Below are positions 18,133-27,176 of a stretch of DNA of 64,000 nucleotides, piece by piece (within the stretch, counting starts at the first letter, position 1; each line of letters opens with the position of its first letter). The stretch is from Paracoccus albicereus. Lineage in GTDB: Bacteria; Pseudomonadota; Alphaproteobacteria; Rhodobacterales; Rhodobacteraceae. Both the position numbers and the translations under genes were made by a program. A model generated the notes under the pieces. It had not been told where the DNA came from and ran no database searches. It worked only from the letters and a program-made list of their open reading frames with translations. The DNA lies in assembly GCF_024359525.1 (NCBI RefSeq), contig NZ_JAKZEU010000004.1, positions 434,001 through 498,000 of the forward strand, written 5' to 3'.

Positions 18133-19350
18133 TCAATCCAGGATCACGTGCGGCTTGAACCGCGACAGATCCTGCGTGATCCGGCTGGCATCTTCGCGGA
18201 TACCCATGCCGACGCAGGTCTCTCCCACGATCCAGGCGCCGATGACCGGACGGAACCCACCCAGCACCGGCAAGGGCGCATAGCCCTGCACGATCAACGG
18301 GTGGCGATCGTAGTCGCGGTCGGCAGAGGCTTCGGTCGTATCGCCGCCCTCGACGATGCGGACGCCCGCCCCCTCGCGCGAGAAGATCGGCTTGATCACA
18401 TGGCCCGCGGCCATCTGGTCCGCCACCGCATCGAAGCCCGGCGCCTTTCCGGCACCGCGACCCGCCAACGCGTCGGCGACATCGTCATGGAAGAACGCCG
18501 GCAGCAGGTTGGGATGGCCCGGCGCGATCTGCCACAACACCGGCAGGATCGCCTTGTTCGACACCAGCGCCTTCCAAGCGGGCTCGATCATCCGGACACC
18601 CGACGGACCGACATGCGCGGCGAACTCGTCGGCGAACAGATCCTCCCACGGGTAAAGCTTGAACAGCGTGCCGATCACCCGATCATCGGCGTCGGCGAAC
18701 TGGCCCTGATCGCTCAGTCCCACTGCCTGCAGATCGGTGTAATGCGCGCCCATCCCCGCCTCGCGCGCGGCCCAGGCCATCGCCTCGACCGTGGCGTAAT
18801 CCTCGGGCGCGTCGGCCATCGCGGCGAAATGGATGTCGGTGCCGGGCGCCGCGATCTGGGTGAAACGCTCGACCAGCGCCTCGTGGATGCCGTTGAACTG
18901 ATCGGCGCCCTCGGGCAGCACGCCCGCCGCGATCTGCTGTTCCAGCCACAACCACTGGAACGAGGCGGATTCGTAAAGCGAGGTCGGCGTGTCGGCGTTG
19001 TATTCCAGAAGCTTCGCCGGACCCTCGCCGTCATAGGCAAGGTCCATCCGGCCATAAAGCTCGGGCTCGCCCGCCCGCCAGCTTTGCGCCACCAGGTCGC
19101 GAAAGCCCGCCGGAATCCCCATCCGGTCCATCAGCGACTCGTCCGCGACGATGCGGTCCACCGCCTCGCGGACCAGCGCGTGCAATTCGGTCGCCGGGTC
19201 CTCGATCCGCTCCTCGATCTCGGCCAACGTGAAGACGTAGGCCGAGGTCTCGTCCCAATAGGGCTGGCCGTGCATGTCGGCGAAGGTGAAGCCCAGCCGT
19301 TCGGCCTCGTCCCGCCAGCCGGGCCGCTCGGGCAGGTCGCGACGCTCCAT
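18133..19350 (-). CDS. Glutathionylspermidine synthase-like ATP-grasp ligase (YgiC-like)
   Basis: A 405-residue protein of the glutathionylspermidine synthase C-terminal family, an ATP-grasp fold. Family blocks are GRMDLAYDGEGPAKLLEYNA followed by DTPTSLYE, FKLYPWEDLF and KPIFSREGAGVRI. There is no amidase half as in the full-length Escherichia coli enzyme, so it belongs to the YgiC/YjfC group, which ligates an amine to an unknown acyl or peptide. The start at 19350 overlaps the stop of the DUF1013 gene (TGATG), indicating coupling. The substrate is unknown; spermidine ligation should not be assumed. Confidence 0.85.
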   Translation of the reverse strand: MERRDLPERPGWRDEAERLGFTFADMHGQPYWDETSAYVFTLAEIEERIEDPATELHALVREAVDRIVADESLMDRMGIPAGFRDLVAQSWRAGEPELYGRMDLAYDGEGPAKLLEYNADTPTSLYESASFQWLWLEQQIAAGVLPEGADQFNGIHEALVERFTQIAAPGTDIHFAAMADAPEDYATVEAMAWAAREAGMGAHYTDLQAVGLSDQGQFADADDRVIGTLFKLYPWEDLFADEFAAHVGPSGVRMIEPAWKALVSNKAILPVLWQIAPGHPNLLPAFFHDDVADALAGRGAGKAPGFDAVADQMAAGHVIKPIFSREGAGVRIVEGGDTTEASADRDYDRHPLIVQGYAPLPVLGGFRPVIGAWIVGETCVGMGIREDASRITQDLSRFKPHVILD

Positions 19351-20126
19351 CAGCGGGAGTCGCCGTCCTCGCCCTCGCCATCCTCGTCCGCATCGTCGGA
19401 CACATCGGCAGCCGGCTTCTTGAAGAAGCTTTCGGCGTCCAGTTCCTCGCGCCGATCGGCCTTGTCGCCGTCATCGCTCAGGCTGAAATTCTCCAACCCG
19501 GCAATGGCGGTCGGCAACCGAGCGTCGTCCGTCATCGACAGCGAGGTCTCGGTCGAGACCAGCTTGCGACGCTCGTCGTCCGACATCACGCCACCTTCGG
19601 CAGCCTTCTTCTGGGCGGCCTTCTGCACGGCGGCGTCCAGTTCCGTCTGACGGCAAAGGCCCAGCGCCACCGGGTCGATCGGCTGGATGTTCTGGATGTT
19701 CCAGTGCGTCCGGTCGCGGATCGCCTGGATCGTCGGCTTGGTGGTGCCGACCAGCTTCGAAATCTGCGCGTCCGTCAGTTCGGGATGGAACTTGACCAGC
19801 CACAGGATCGCCGCAGGACGATCCTGGCGCTTGGACAGCGGCGTGTAACGCGGGCCGCGGCGCTTTTCCTCACCTTCCGAGGCGGGGTTGTGCTTCAGCC
19901 GCAGCTTGTAGGCGGGATCGGCCTCGCCCTTCTTGATCTCTTCGGCGTTCAGCTGGTTCGAGGCGATCGGGTCATACCCTTTCACACCCGTTGCCACGTC
20001 GCCATCGGCGATGCCCTGGATTTCCAGCTCGTGCATTCCGGTGAAATCGCCGATCTGCTTGAAGCTCAGCGTGGTGTTGTCCACCAGCCAGACGGCGGTG
20101 GCACGTGCCATCAGCGGCTTGTTCAT
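19350..20126 (-). CDS. trcR: DUF1013 cell-cycle regulator (TrcR-type)
   Basis: A 258-residue DUF1013 protein, a family restricted largely to alphaproteobacteria and annotated as a cell-cycle transcriptional regulator (TrcR). A helix-turn-helix-like region occupies about residues 5-50, and a second one about residues 105-145 (LTDAQISKLVGTTKPTIQAI). The C-terminal 35 residues are strongly acidic and probably disordered. AAGGAG five or so bases upstream of ATG 20126 sets the start. It leads an operon with the YgiC- and YgiB-like genes, which ties this regulator to an envelope function by position only. Confidence 0.87.
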   Translation of the reverse strand: MNKPLMARATAVWLVDNTTLSFKQIGDFTGMHELEIQGIADGDVATGVKGYDPIASNQLNAEEIKKGEADPAYKLRLKHNPASEGEEKRRGPRYTPLSKRQDRPAAILWLVKFHPELTDAQISKLVGTTKPTIQAIRDRTHWNIQNIQPIDPVALGLCRQTELDAAVQKAAQKKAAEGGVMSDDERRKLVSTETSLSMTDDARLPTAIAGLENFSLSDDGDKADRREELDAESFFKKPAADVSDDADEDGEGEDGDSR

Positions 20127-20307
20127 GGTGCTCTCCTTCATACCTGTCCCGGGCCGGGAAAACGGCTTTCGGCGGATGCCTGTCTGCGTCTTCGGGGGGA
20201 ATTGCCGGGTGATATAACGATTCCCCGTGCCCGCGAAAAGGGGATTCGCGCATTGTGGGACGCCGGGGCGCTGTCTAGGCTAGCGCCTGTTCGTGACCGG
20301 AGACGCC

Positions 20308-20961
20308 ATGAAGACGCTGCAAGCCGCCTGCCTGACGCTCGGCCTTGCCATGCCCGCCGCAGCAGCGGCAGACGTGGCCCGAACAGACGTGGCGGGCGAA
20401 TTCGACTATTACGTGCTCGCCCTGTCATGGTCGCCCGCCTGGTGCGCGGCGACGGGCGATGCGCGCGATGCCGAACAATGCGATGCGGGCCGCAAGATCG
20501 ACTTCGTCGTCCACGGCCTGTGGCCGCAATACGAACAGGGCTGGCCATCCGATTGCGCGACGTCCGAACGCGACCCGTCGCGCCGGGACAGTCAGGCCAT
20601 GGCGGATGTGATGGGGTCGGGCGGACTGGCCTGGTATCAATGGCAGAAGCACGGCCGCTGTTCGGGTCTTTCGGCGCGCGCCTATTACCAGGCGATCCGC
20701 GACGCGGCCGCGGTGGTACCCATTCCACCCTTTTTTGACGCGCTCGACCGCGATGTCAGCGTGCCGCCCGCGGTGATCGAGGACGCGTTCATCGAAGCCA
20801 ACGCCGACCTGGCCCGCGACGGCATCACCGTGACCTGCCGCGGCGAGGCGCTGCAGGAAGTCCGCATCTGCCTGACCCGCGATCTTGAACCGCGCGACTG
20901 CGCACCCGACGTGCGCCGCGACTGTTCGCGCGGATCAGTGCTGATGGAAGCGGTGCGCTAA
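20308..20961 (+). CDS. Secreted ribonuclease T2
   Basis: A 217-residue exported RNase of the T2 family. A signal peptide covers about residues 1-20. The two catalytic segments are present: CAS I as VVHGLWPQY and CAS II as WYQWQKHGRC, each with its catalytic His. Cys residues are spaced for several disulfides. The N-terminal block DYYVLALSWSPAWC is typical. It would cleave RNA in the periplasm or outside the cell through a 2',3'-cyclic phosphate. ATG 20308 gives the better signal peptide; an upstream GTG is possible. The 3' end overlaps the convergent MFS gene by four bases. Confidence 0.9.
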   Translation: MKTLQAACLTLGLAMPAAAAADVARTDVAGEFDYYVLALSWSPAWCAATGDARDAEQCDAGRKIDFVVHGLWPQYEQGWPSDCATSERDPSRRDSQAMADVMGSGGLAWYQWQKHGRCSGLSARAYYQAIRDAAAVVPIPPFFDALDRDVSVPPAVIEDAFIEANADLARDGITVTCRGEALQEVRICLTRDLEPRDCAPDVRRDCSRGSVLMEAVR

Positions 20962-22214
20962 GCCACCTTTGGCGAAACCTTCTGGCCCGCGACGGCGCGC
21001 GGCCCCGGCCCCACACCCAGCCTGGGATTCAACCGTCGCGCCAGCAGAGCCATCGCCGCCATGCCGATCGCAGAGGCCAGAAACACCAGCGGGATCGAGC
21101 CGGTCGCCAGCAGGATCAGGAACGCGACGCCCGGCGTCAGGATGCCCGACACATCGCGGAACGAGGTGAAGATCGCGCTCATCTCGGTCCGCTCACCGGG
21201 CTTCACCGCCATCAGGAACGGCAATGAGCCAAAGGCGTCCAGCGACACCAGGAAGACCGATGCGGCGAGGATGCCCCCGACAGCCATCAACGGCCACCAG
21301 GCACCAAAGCTTGCCAGCGCAAAGCAGATCGCGGCGCCGGTGAAGGCCGCGATCATCGAACGGCGCAGCGTCATGCGGTGCTGCAGCCGCAACATCCGCG
21401 GCGCCAGAAACAGCATCAGCGAGGAGGTGGCGAAGGCCAGGCCCGCGATGCGATCGCCAAGGCCCGCCTCGACGCAGAAGATCGGCAGGTAAACCACGAA
21501 AATCCACCAGCCCGACGATCGCATCACCGCGAACATCCAGCCCGCGACCAACCGCGGCTGCGCCCGGAACCGGCCCAGATAGGCCAGTGGATGCGGCGGT
21601 GTGCTGCGCGCCCGCGTGATCGCCTTGCCGTTGCCCATCCGAAGCTGCCAGAACTTCGCCAGCATCAGCAGGCTGGCGCAGGCGGCGATCACGAAGGGGA
21701 ATGGTTGCCAGTATTGCCACAACGTGACCGAGACCGCCGGCCCGATCGCCCACGGCAAGGCGGAATAGAACATCCGCAGCGTCTCGGACCGGCCCAGGTC
21801 GCGACGCGAGATGTAGTCCATCAGATAGGCGTTGACGCAGATCTGGTTCGTGACGACGCCGATACCCATCGCCAGCAGCGCCAGTGGCGTCAGCCAGACC
21901 CCGCCAACGATCGCCAGCACCATCGCGATGACGTAAAGCCCAGCACCCATCGTATAAAGCCAGCGCCGCGGGATGTGACGGGCCAGCACCGGCACCGCCA
22001 GCCCGGCCGCCAGCGAGGCGCAGCCGACGACGAAATAGGCCCAGCTCACCGACGCCTTGCTGCCCAGCCGCGCATACATCTCCAGCGGCCAGACGGCGAC
22101 GAGGGTGCCTCGGACGGACGCCTCCAGCCCGCCGAGCGTCGCGAAATCGCGAAACCCCGGCGAGGGGCGCAGCAGGACAGGCTGCAGGATGGTGGAATCG
22201 GCGCGGTCGGCCAT
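20958..22214 (-). CDS. MFS transporter
   Basis: A 418-residue major facilitator superfamily protein with about 12 hydrophobic segments and a central cytoplasmic loop near residues 200-220. A basic RRDLGRSETLR motif follows one of the N-terminal helices. I do not recognise a substrate class, and no neighbouring pathway gene suggests one. It is encoded alone, convergent with the RNase T2 gene (overlap of four bases), and upstream of nothing on its strand. An efflux or nutrient role cannot be distinguished. Confidence 0.8.
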   Translation of the reverse strand: MADRADSTILQPVLLRPSPGFRDFATLGGLEASVRGTLVAVWPLEMYARLGSKASVSWAYFVVGCASLAAGLAVPVLARHIPRRWLYTMGAGLYVIAMVLAIVGGVWLTPLALLAMGIGVVTNQICVNAYLMDYISRRDLGRSETLRMFYSALPWAIGPAVSVTLWQYWQPFPFVIAACASLLMLAKFWQLRMGNGKAITRARSTPPHPLAYLGRFRAQPRLVAGWMFAVMRSSGWWIFVVYLPIFCVEAGLGDRIAGLAFATSSLMLFLAPRMLRLQHRMTLRRSMIAAFTGAAICFALASFGAWWPLMAVGGILAASVFLVSLDAFGSLPFLMAVKPGERTEMSAIFTSFRDVSGILTPGVAFLILLATGSIPLVFLASAIGMAAMALLARRLNPRLGVGPGPRAVAGQKVSPKVA

Positions 22215-22264
22215 GGCCTTGGTTTAGCGCGCCCCGCGCCGCGTTCCAGCGGAATGTGCGGCCC

Positions 22265-23254
22265 TTAGCCGCCCGCCACTTTCATTGCGATCTTGCCGAT
22301 ATGGCCGCTGGATTCCATCCGCCGGTGGGCGTCGCTCGCGTTCGCCAGATCGAACTCACTGTCGATCAGGACCTTGACCTTGCCCGCCGCGATCAACGGC
22401 CACAATTGCTCTCGCAACTGATCCGCGATCTGCGCCTTGGCCAGATCGGATTGCGGGCGCAAGGTCGCGCCGGTGATGGTCAGCCGCCGCAGCATGATCT
22501 GCGCGAAATTCAGCTCGACCTTCGGCCCGCCCAGGAAGGCGATGAAGACCAGCCGCCCATCGTCGGCCATCGCCTTGATGTTGCGCGGGATGTAATCGCC
22601 GCCCACCATGTCGAGGATCAGGTCCGCACCGCCCTCGCCCTTCAGCACCTCGACGAAATCGTCGGTCTTGTAGTTGATCGCGACAGCGCCCAGATCCTCG
22701 CACGCCTTGCATTTCTCGTCCGACCCGGCCGTCGCGAAGACGCGCGCGCCCATCGCCTTGGCGATCTGGATCGCCATCGTCCCGATCCCGGACGATCCGC
22801 CATGGACCAGGAAGCGCTCGCCCGCCTGCAGGCCGCCGCGCATCATCACCGTCGACCAGACGGTGAAGGCGGTCTCGGGCAGACAGGCCGCCTCTTGCAT
22901 CGACATGCCTTCGGGGACCGGCAGTGCGTGATCCGCATTGCAGACGGCGTATTCGGCATAACCGCCGCCGGGCAGCAGCGCGCAGACCTTGTCGCCCTTC
23001 TTCCAGCGCGTCACGCCGGCACCGCAGCCCACGACCTCGCCCGAACATTCCAGTCCCGGCAGATCCGACGCATCCGGTGGCGCCTTGTAGGCGCCCTGCC
23101 GCTGCAGCACGTCGGGGCGGTTCACGCCCGCCCAGGCCAGCCGGATCAGGATCTGGTCGTGACCGGGCACCGGCACTGGCCGGCTGGTTTCCTGCAGCTG
23201 GTCGGCATCGCCGGGACCGGCGATCTCGATCGCCTTCATCGTGTCGGGTGTCAT
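22265..23254 (-). CDS. NAD(P)H-quinone oxidoreductase, zinc-less MDR family
   Basis: A 329-residue medium-chain dehydrogenase/reductase of the quinone oxidoreductase (QorA / PIG3-like) group. The NADPH site is HGGSSGIGTMAIQIA. The N-terminal GroES-like domain has GVNRPDVLQRQG, and the zinc ligands of alcohol dehydrogenases are absent. It would reduce quinones or similar electrophiles with NADPH. The start at 23254 overlaps the COQ9 stop (ATGA) and has AAGGAGA upstream. Coupling to a COQ9-like ubiquinone gene supports a quinone-related role. Confidence 0.88.
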   Translation of the reverse strand: MTPDTMKAIEIAGPGDADQLQETSRPVPVPGHDQILIRLAWAGVNRPDVLQRQGAYKAPPDASDLPGLECSGEVVGCGAGVTRWKKGDKVCALLPGGGYAEYAVCNADHALPVPEGMSMQEAACLPETAFTVWSTVMMRGGLQAGERFLVHGGSSGIGTMAIQIAKAMGARVFATAGSDEKCKACEDLGAVAINYKTDDFVEVLKGEGGADLILDMVGGDYIPRNIKAMADDGRLVFIAFLGGPKVELNFAQIMLRRLTITGATLRPQSDLAKAQIADQLREQLWPLIAAGKVKVLIDSEFDLANASDAHRRMESSGHIGKIAMKVAGG

Positions 23255-23910
23255 GTCTTCTCCTTGGTTCTTCCGGGCAGGTCGCGGGGTTCGGGCGCAC
23301 GGATCCAGCCGGTGGCGATCCCGGTCAGCGTTTCGGCGCCGGGAAGGTTGCGCAGCCGCGCCTTGACCTTCTCGAACCCCATCACGCCGTCGATGCGGCG
23401 GTCGATGAATTCGCGCGTCGCCTTCTGGTCCGCGCTGTCATCGCCCAGCCAGTAGAGCACGCTGGACCCGATCACGGCCGCCAGCGTCGCGCGCTTTGAA
23501 TACCAGTTCACGTCGCGGGACGGATCACCCAACCCGGTCCAGATCACGTCCGCCGTCTCCCAGACCAGCCGCGCGGCCAGGGCCGAGTTCTGCGGCAGCG
23601 CCAGCGTCGCGGCGCCAGCCCGGACCAGTTCGCGGTCGGCCATCCGGATGCGCTGCCACACGGCCTCGGCGATCCGGTCCCGGAAACGACCCGAGGAATT
23701 CGCGCCTTCCATCCACGCGGCCAGCCTGGCGTCGCCCCGCCGATGATACGCCGCGGCCAGCCCGGCACCGCCATCGGGCACCAGTACCGGCACCATCGCC
23801 GGGGCGATGCCCGCATCCCGCGCACCCGCGGCCAGCGCCCGCGCATTCATCCCCTCGAACGGGACATGGGTCAGGGCGGCGTCGATCAGAAGGTCGCGGC
23901 TGTCGGTCAT
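23251..23910 (-). CDS. COQ9 family ubiquinone-biosynthesis protein
   Basis: A 219-residue protein of the COQ9 family, a TetR-like fold that binds ubiquinone intermediates and assists hydroxylation of the ring. The signature segment NWYSKRATLAAVIGSSVLYW is intact, and the N-terminal part has the helix-turn-helix-like start DLLIDAALTHVPFEGM. Length matches alphaproteobacterial members. It is divergent from rpsU and overlaps the quinone oxidoreductase gene downstream, so the pair probably forms a two-gene operon. Confidence 0.9.
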   Translation of the reverse strand: MTDSRDLLIDAALTHVPFEGMNARALAAGARDAGIAPAMVPVLVPDGGAGLAAAYHRRGDARLAAWMEGANSSGRFRDRIAEAVWQRIRMADRELVRAGAATLALPQNSALAARLVWETADVIWTGLGDPSRDVNWYSKRATLAAVIGSSVLYWLGDDSADQKATREFIDRRIDGVMGFEKVKARLRNLPGAETLTGIATGWIRAPEPRDLPGRTKEKT

Positions 23911-23929
23911 CTGAGCCTCAATGTAAAAC

Positions 23930-23957
23930 TGGACAGGCCGGTTCCCCGCTGTTATGG
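23930..23957 (+). promoter_or_regulatory. Candidate rpsU promoter
   Basis: TGGACA at 23930-23935 and TTATGG at 23952-23957 are separated by 16 bases and lie 55 bases upstream of rpsU, resembling a housekeeping -35/-10 pair. This is a sequence resemblance only. Confidence 0.35.
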
Positions 23958-24011
23958 GGCAGGTTCCTGCAAAGACACGTAACTTTAACCTAGGAAGGTG
24001 GTGACAACCAC

Positions 24012-24218
24012 ATGCAGGTCAGCGTTCGCGACAACAACGTCGAACAGGCGCTTCGTGCCCTGAAGAAAAAACTTCAGCGCGAGGGTGTTTTCCGCGAGAT
24101 GAAGCTTCGGCAACATTTCGAGAAGCCGTCGGTCAAGAAAGCCCGTGAAAAGGCCGAGGCCGTCCGCCGCGCCCGCAAGCTGGCGCGCAAGAAGGCCCAG
24201 CGCGAAGGCGCGCTGTAA
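24012..24218 (+). CDS. rpsU: 30S ribosomal protein S21
   Basis: A 68-residue, highly basic S21 protein ([20 protein letters not shown] at the start, Lys/Arg/Ala-rich helix to the end). S21 sits near the anti-Shine-Dalgarno end of 16S rRNA and helps initiation. AGGAAGG at 23992-23998 is well placed for ATG 24012. It stands alone between divergent COQ9 and a downstream terminator. Confidence 0.96.
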   Translation: MQVSVRDNNVEQALRALKKKLQREGVFREMKLRQHFEKPSVKKAREKAEAVRRARKLARKKAQREGAL

Positions 24219-24281
24219 GGTCCTCGCGCAAGCGCCACGCGATGGCGCCGTCACGACAGACGCGATACCGAAATCACGAAG

Positions 24282-24312
24282 CCCCCGCCCCGGCGGGGGT
24301 TTTGCTTTTTGA
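24282..24312 (+). terminator. Intrinsic terminator of rpsU
   Basis: CCCCCG at 24282-24287 pairs with CGGGGG at 24294-24299 around a six-base loop. It is followed by TTTTGCTTTTT, a strong T-rich tail on the plus strand. Confidence 0.88.
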
Positions 24313-24403
24313 TGCAATATCAATGCCAAACCGGCCGCACGGGTTGACTCGACGGGCCTTGGGCGCCCAGCAAGGGGTGTCACAATTTGTTTGGTTTAAT
24401 GTC

Positions 24404-25129
24404 ATGTTCAACGCCTCGCTTTCTACCACCGCCCGTCGGGCGGTGCCCGCTGACGATCCGATTCCGGTCTTCGCGCCTGGCTGGCTCGCCGTCCTTCTCA
24501 CCCTCGATCTGGCGATCATCGCCGCCCATGTCGGCCCGACCGTTGCGACCATGGTGGGAATGCCGATCGACCGCCCGGCATTCTTCAACATCGGCAATGA
24601 CTGGACGCTGGGCGAAATCGTCAACTACGCCAGCTGGGTCGCGCTGGTCGGTCTGATGCTCTGGGCCTACGCGCAACGGCGCGAGATCGTCTTCATCGCG
24701 CTGGCGGTCCTGTTCGCCTACTGCCTCGCCGATGATTCACTGCAGATGCATGAAAGCAACAACCTGTTCCTGCCTGCTGCGATCCAGGACCTGGGAATCC
24801 CGTATTACTTTCTGGAAATCGTCTACTGGCTCTTTGCCGGTTCGATCCTGATCGTTCCGATGGCGCTGGGATGGTGGCGTGCCTCGCCCCCGGTGCGCCG
24901 CGCGATCGTGCCGCTTCTGGCGCTGTTCGGCGGCGTCGTGATCTGCGCCGTGGCCTTCGATCTGGTTCACTCGCTTGCGGGTCATGTCGACGGTGATCTG
25001 GGTCTCGGCCTCAGCCGGGTTTCGGGCGTATTCGAGGATGGTGGAGAGATGGTGTTCATGTCGGCCATGCTCGCCTATGCGATCGGGACATTCGGGCCCA
25101 AACCGACCGCGACCGGCACAGCCCTATAG
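24404..25129 (+). CDS. Polytopic membrane protein of unknown function
   Basis: A 241-residue protein with about six hydrophobic helices (first at about 25-45, then about 75-90, 95-110, 135-150, 165-185 and 215-230). Conserved-looking polar residues within the membrane part are DDSLQMHESN and DLVHSLAGHVDGD, plus a Glu-rich turn near VFEDGGEMV. I do not recognise a family. ATG 24404 is used because the frame upstream crosses the rpsU terminator. The gene ends inside the stop of the convergent Lrp-type gene (six-base overlap). Confidence 0.65.
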   Translation: MFNASLSTTARRAVPADDPIPVFAPGWLAVLLTLDLAIIAAHVGPTVATMVGMPIDRPAFFNIGNDWTLGEIVNYASWVALVGLMLWAYAQRREIVFIALAVLFAYCLADDSLQMHESNNLFLPAAIQDLGIPYYFLEIVYWLFAGSILIVPMALGWWRASPPVRRAIVPLLALFGGVVICAVAFDLVHSLAGHVDGDLGLGLSRVSGVFEDGGEMVFMSAMLAYAIGTFGPKPTATGTAL

Positions 25130-25585
25130 CGGCAGCGCCGTCGTCCTGAAGACCGTGCGCAGCGCAAAGGATGAATGCATCTGCTGCACGCCCGGCAGCT
25201 TGGCCAGATGCTGGCGGTGAATGCGGGCGAAATCCTCGGTATCGCGGGCGACGACCTTCAACAGGTAGTCGGCCGCACCCGACATCAGATGGCATTCCAG
25301 CACGTCCGGTATGCCGCGCACCGCCCGCTCGAAACCCTCCAGCACCTCGTCGGCCTGCCCCGACAGGGTGATCTCAACGAAGACCATTGTGGGGCAACCG
25401 ACGCGGCGGCGGTCCAGCAGCGCGACGTAATCATGGATGATCCCCGCAGCTTCAAGCTGGCGCACGCGCTTGTGGCAGGCGCTGGCCGACAGGTTCACCT
25501 GCGCTGCCAGATCGGCGTTGCTGATTCGGCCGTCGCGTTGCAGGACCCGCAGAATACGCAGGTCCGTTTCATCCATCTGTGCCAT
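25124..25585 (-). CDS. Lrp/AsnC-family transcriptional regulator
   Basis: A 153-residue Lrp-type regulator. The N-terminal winged helix covers about residues 5-50 (DETDLRILRVLQRDGRISN, recognition helix near NLSASACHKRVRQL) and is followed by the RAM ligand domain (VFVEITLSG, then ECHLMSGAADYLLKV). It is divergent from ald with 136 bases between starts. An Lrp regulator beside ald is the AldR arrangement, so alanine-responsive control of ald is the natural hypothesis. The start may be residue 1 or Met4 (25576). Confidence 0.9.
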   Translation of the reverse strand: MAQMDETDLRILRVLQRDGRISNADLAAQVNLSASACHKRVRQLEAAGIIHDYVALLDRRRVGCPTMVFVEITLSGQADEVLEGFERAVRGIPDVLECHLMSGAADYLLKVVARDTEDFARIHRQHLAKLPGVQQMHSSFALRTVFRTTALPL

Positions 25586-25721
25586 CGACGCAGTATCTTC
25601 GAGCATCCGGCACCTGCGCAACAGGATCTTCGCCGAACCCGACCGGATACGGGCGCGTTTCGTCACATATTCGGCGCCGTCCGTGCGACAATGCCGAAAA
25701 CGCACAGAACAGGAGGTCACC

Positions 25722-26840
25722 ATGCTCATCGGCTGCCCGAAGGAAATCAAACCGCAGGAATTTCGCGTCGGCCTGACGCCTGCCGCTGCGGCCGAGGCGG
25801 TCTCGCACGGCCACAAGGTGCTGGTCGAAACCGGGGCCGGCATCGGCTCGGGTTTTCCCGATGCCGACTACACCGCCGCAGGGGCAGAGATCGCGGGTGA
25901 CGCAGAGACCGTCTTCGACAAGGCCGAGATGGTGGTAAAGGTGAAGGAACCGCAGGCGGTCGAACGCGCGATGCTGCGCGAAGGCCAGCTTCTGTTCACC
26001 TATCTTCACCTCGCGCCCGATCCCGATCAGACCCGTGATCTGCTCGGCTCCGGCGTGACCTCGATCGCCTACGAGACGGTGACCGACCGCATGGGCGGCC
26101 TGCCGCTCCTGGCACCGATGTCCGAAGTGGCCGGCCGTCTGGCCCCTCAGGTCGGCGCCTGGACGCTGCAGAAGGCCAATGGCGGACGCGGCGTGCTGAT
26201 GGGCGGCGTTCCCGGCGTCGGTCCGGCCCGCGTCGCCGTGATCGGCGGCGGCGTCGTCGGCACCCACGCGGCACGGATCGCCGCCGGAATGGGCGCTGAA
26301 GTCACCGTGCTGGACCGCTCGCTGCCCCGGATGCGGCAACTCGACGACATGTTCGGACAGGTCTTTCGCACCCAATTCGCCAGCGGCGCCAACATTGCCG
26401 AACAGATCGCCCAGGCCGACATGGTCATCGGCGCCGTCCTGATCCCGGGCGCCGCCGCGCCGAAACTGGTCAGCCGGGCGCAGTTGTCCACGATGAAGCC
26501 CGGCGCGGTGCTGGTCGATGTCGCCATCGACCAGGGCGGCTGTTTCGAAACCTCGAAACCGACCACGCATCAGGACCCGATCTACGAAGTTGACGGGATC
26601 ATGCATTACTGCGTGGCCAACATGCCCGGCGCCGTCGCGCGCACCTCGACCATCGCGCTCGGCAACGCAACGATGCCGTTCATGCTCGCGCTGGCCGACA
26701 AGGGCTGGAAGCAGGCGATTCAGGACGACCCGCATCTGCGCGCGGGACTGTCGACGCATCAGGGCAAGCTGACCTCGCTGCCGGTGGGCGAGGCGCTAAG
26801 CCTCGAGGCGATCACCCCCGACGATCTGCTCGCCGCCTGA
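25722..26840 (+). CDS. ald: Alanine dehydrogenase
   Basis: A 372-residue NAD-dependent alanine dehydrogenase, interconverting L-alanine and pyruvate plus ammonia. The N-terminal signature [18 protein letters not shown] and the NAD motif [12 protein letters not shown] are intact, as are VKVKEPQ (substrate lysine) and [22 protein letters not shown] at 25711-25716 sets ATG 25722. Divergent from the Lrp-type regulator and followed by a clear terminator, so it is a single-gene unit. Confidence 0.96.
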   Translation: MLIGCPKEIKPQEFRVGLTPAAAAEAVSHGHKVLVETGAGIGSGFPDADYTAAGAEIAGDAETVFDKAEMVVKVKEPQAVERAMLREGQLLFTYLHLAPDPDQTRDLLGSGVTSIAYETVTDRMGGLPLLAPMSEVAGRLAPQVGAWTLQKANGGRGVLMGGVPGVGPARVAVIGGGVVGTHAARIAAGMGAEVTVLDRSLPRMRQLDDMFGQVFRTQFASGANIAEQIAQADMVIGAVLIPGAAAPKLVSRAQLSTMKPGAVLVDVAIDQGGCFETSKPTTHQDPIYEVDGIMHYCVANMPGAVARTSTIALGNATMPFMLALADKGWKQAIQDDPHLRAGLSTHQGKLTSLPVGEALSLEAITPDDLLAA

Positions 26841-26861
26841 TCGACAACGCCTGAACGCTAC

Positions 26862-26892
26862 GGGGCGCGCGCCATCGGGCCGCGCCCCTTTT
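26862..26892 (+). terminator. Intrinsic terminator of ald
   Basis: GGGGCGCG at 26862-26869 pairs with CGCGCCCC at 26881-26888 (8 bp, 11-base loop), followed by TTTT. Confidence 0.85.
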
Positions 26893-27024
26893 CATGCCGG
26901 CTGATGGTCGCGCAACACGGTCCTTCACAGCCCAACCCTCTCATCCGTCAGGAAAATATCCCCGCCGGAGGCATCCCGGCGCAGCCGGGATCCCTTAACG
27001 CTTCCTGAACCGCACGTTCGCAGC

Positions 27025-27079
27025 CTGTGTACAGGCTGTGTACAGCCTGTGTACGCGCGGTGTACGGGCTGTGACTCAC
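27025..27079. repeat. Five-unit 11-bp tandem repeat, core TGTGTAC
   Basis: Five consecutive 11-base units begin at 27025, 27036, 27047, 27058 and 27069. The first three carry CTGTGTAC exactly, the fourth CGGTGTAC and the fifth the degenerate CTGTGAC. The first two units are nearly palindromic around GTAC. The 11-base period is close to one helical turn, so the cores face one side of the DNA. No spacer structure as in CRISPR. Function unknown. Confidence 0.8.
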
Positions 27080-27107
27080 CAAACCCAGCAAATGCTGGCC
27101 GAAAGAC

Positions 27108-27145
27108 AGCGTCCGGTGTTGCGCTGTTGCGCGGCACCGGACGCT
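27108..27145 (-). terminator. Long hairpin downstream of mscL
   Basis: AGCGTCCGGTG at 27108-27118 is the perfect complement of CACCGGACGCT at 27135-27145. The loop itself contains GCGC pairing with GCGC. It lies 31 bases after the mscL stop on the minus strand, as a terminator would. The T tail on that side is weak. Confidence 0.6.
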
Positions 27146-27176
27146 GGTGTTGCCGTTCAGATTGCTTAACGCGACG

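Larger units (their letters stand above)
26893..27176. other. Non-coding stretch between ald and mscL
   Basis: No convincing gene is present. The stretch holds, in order, a short hairpin (ATCCCGGC at 26973-26980 pairing with GCCGGGAT at 26984-26991), an 11-bp tandem repeat (27025-27079) and a long hairpin (27108-27145) downstream of mscL. Open frames here are short and look like repeat translations. Confidence 0.7.

Noticed and set aside
27025..27079. CRISPR array
   Set aside because: Units are 11 bases, contiguous, with no spacers and no cas genes.
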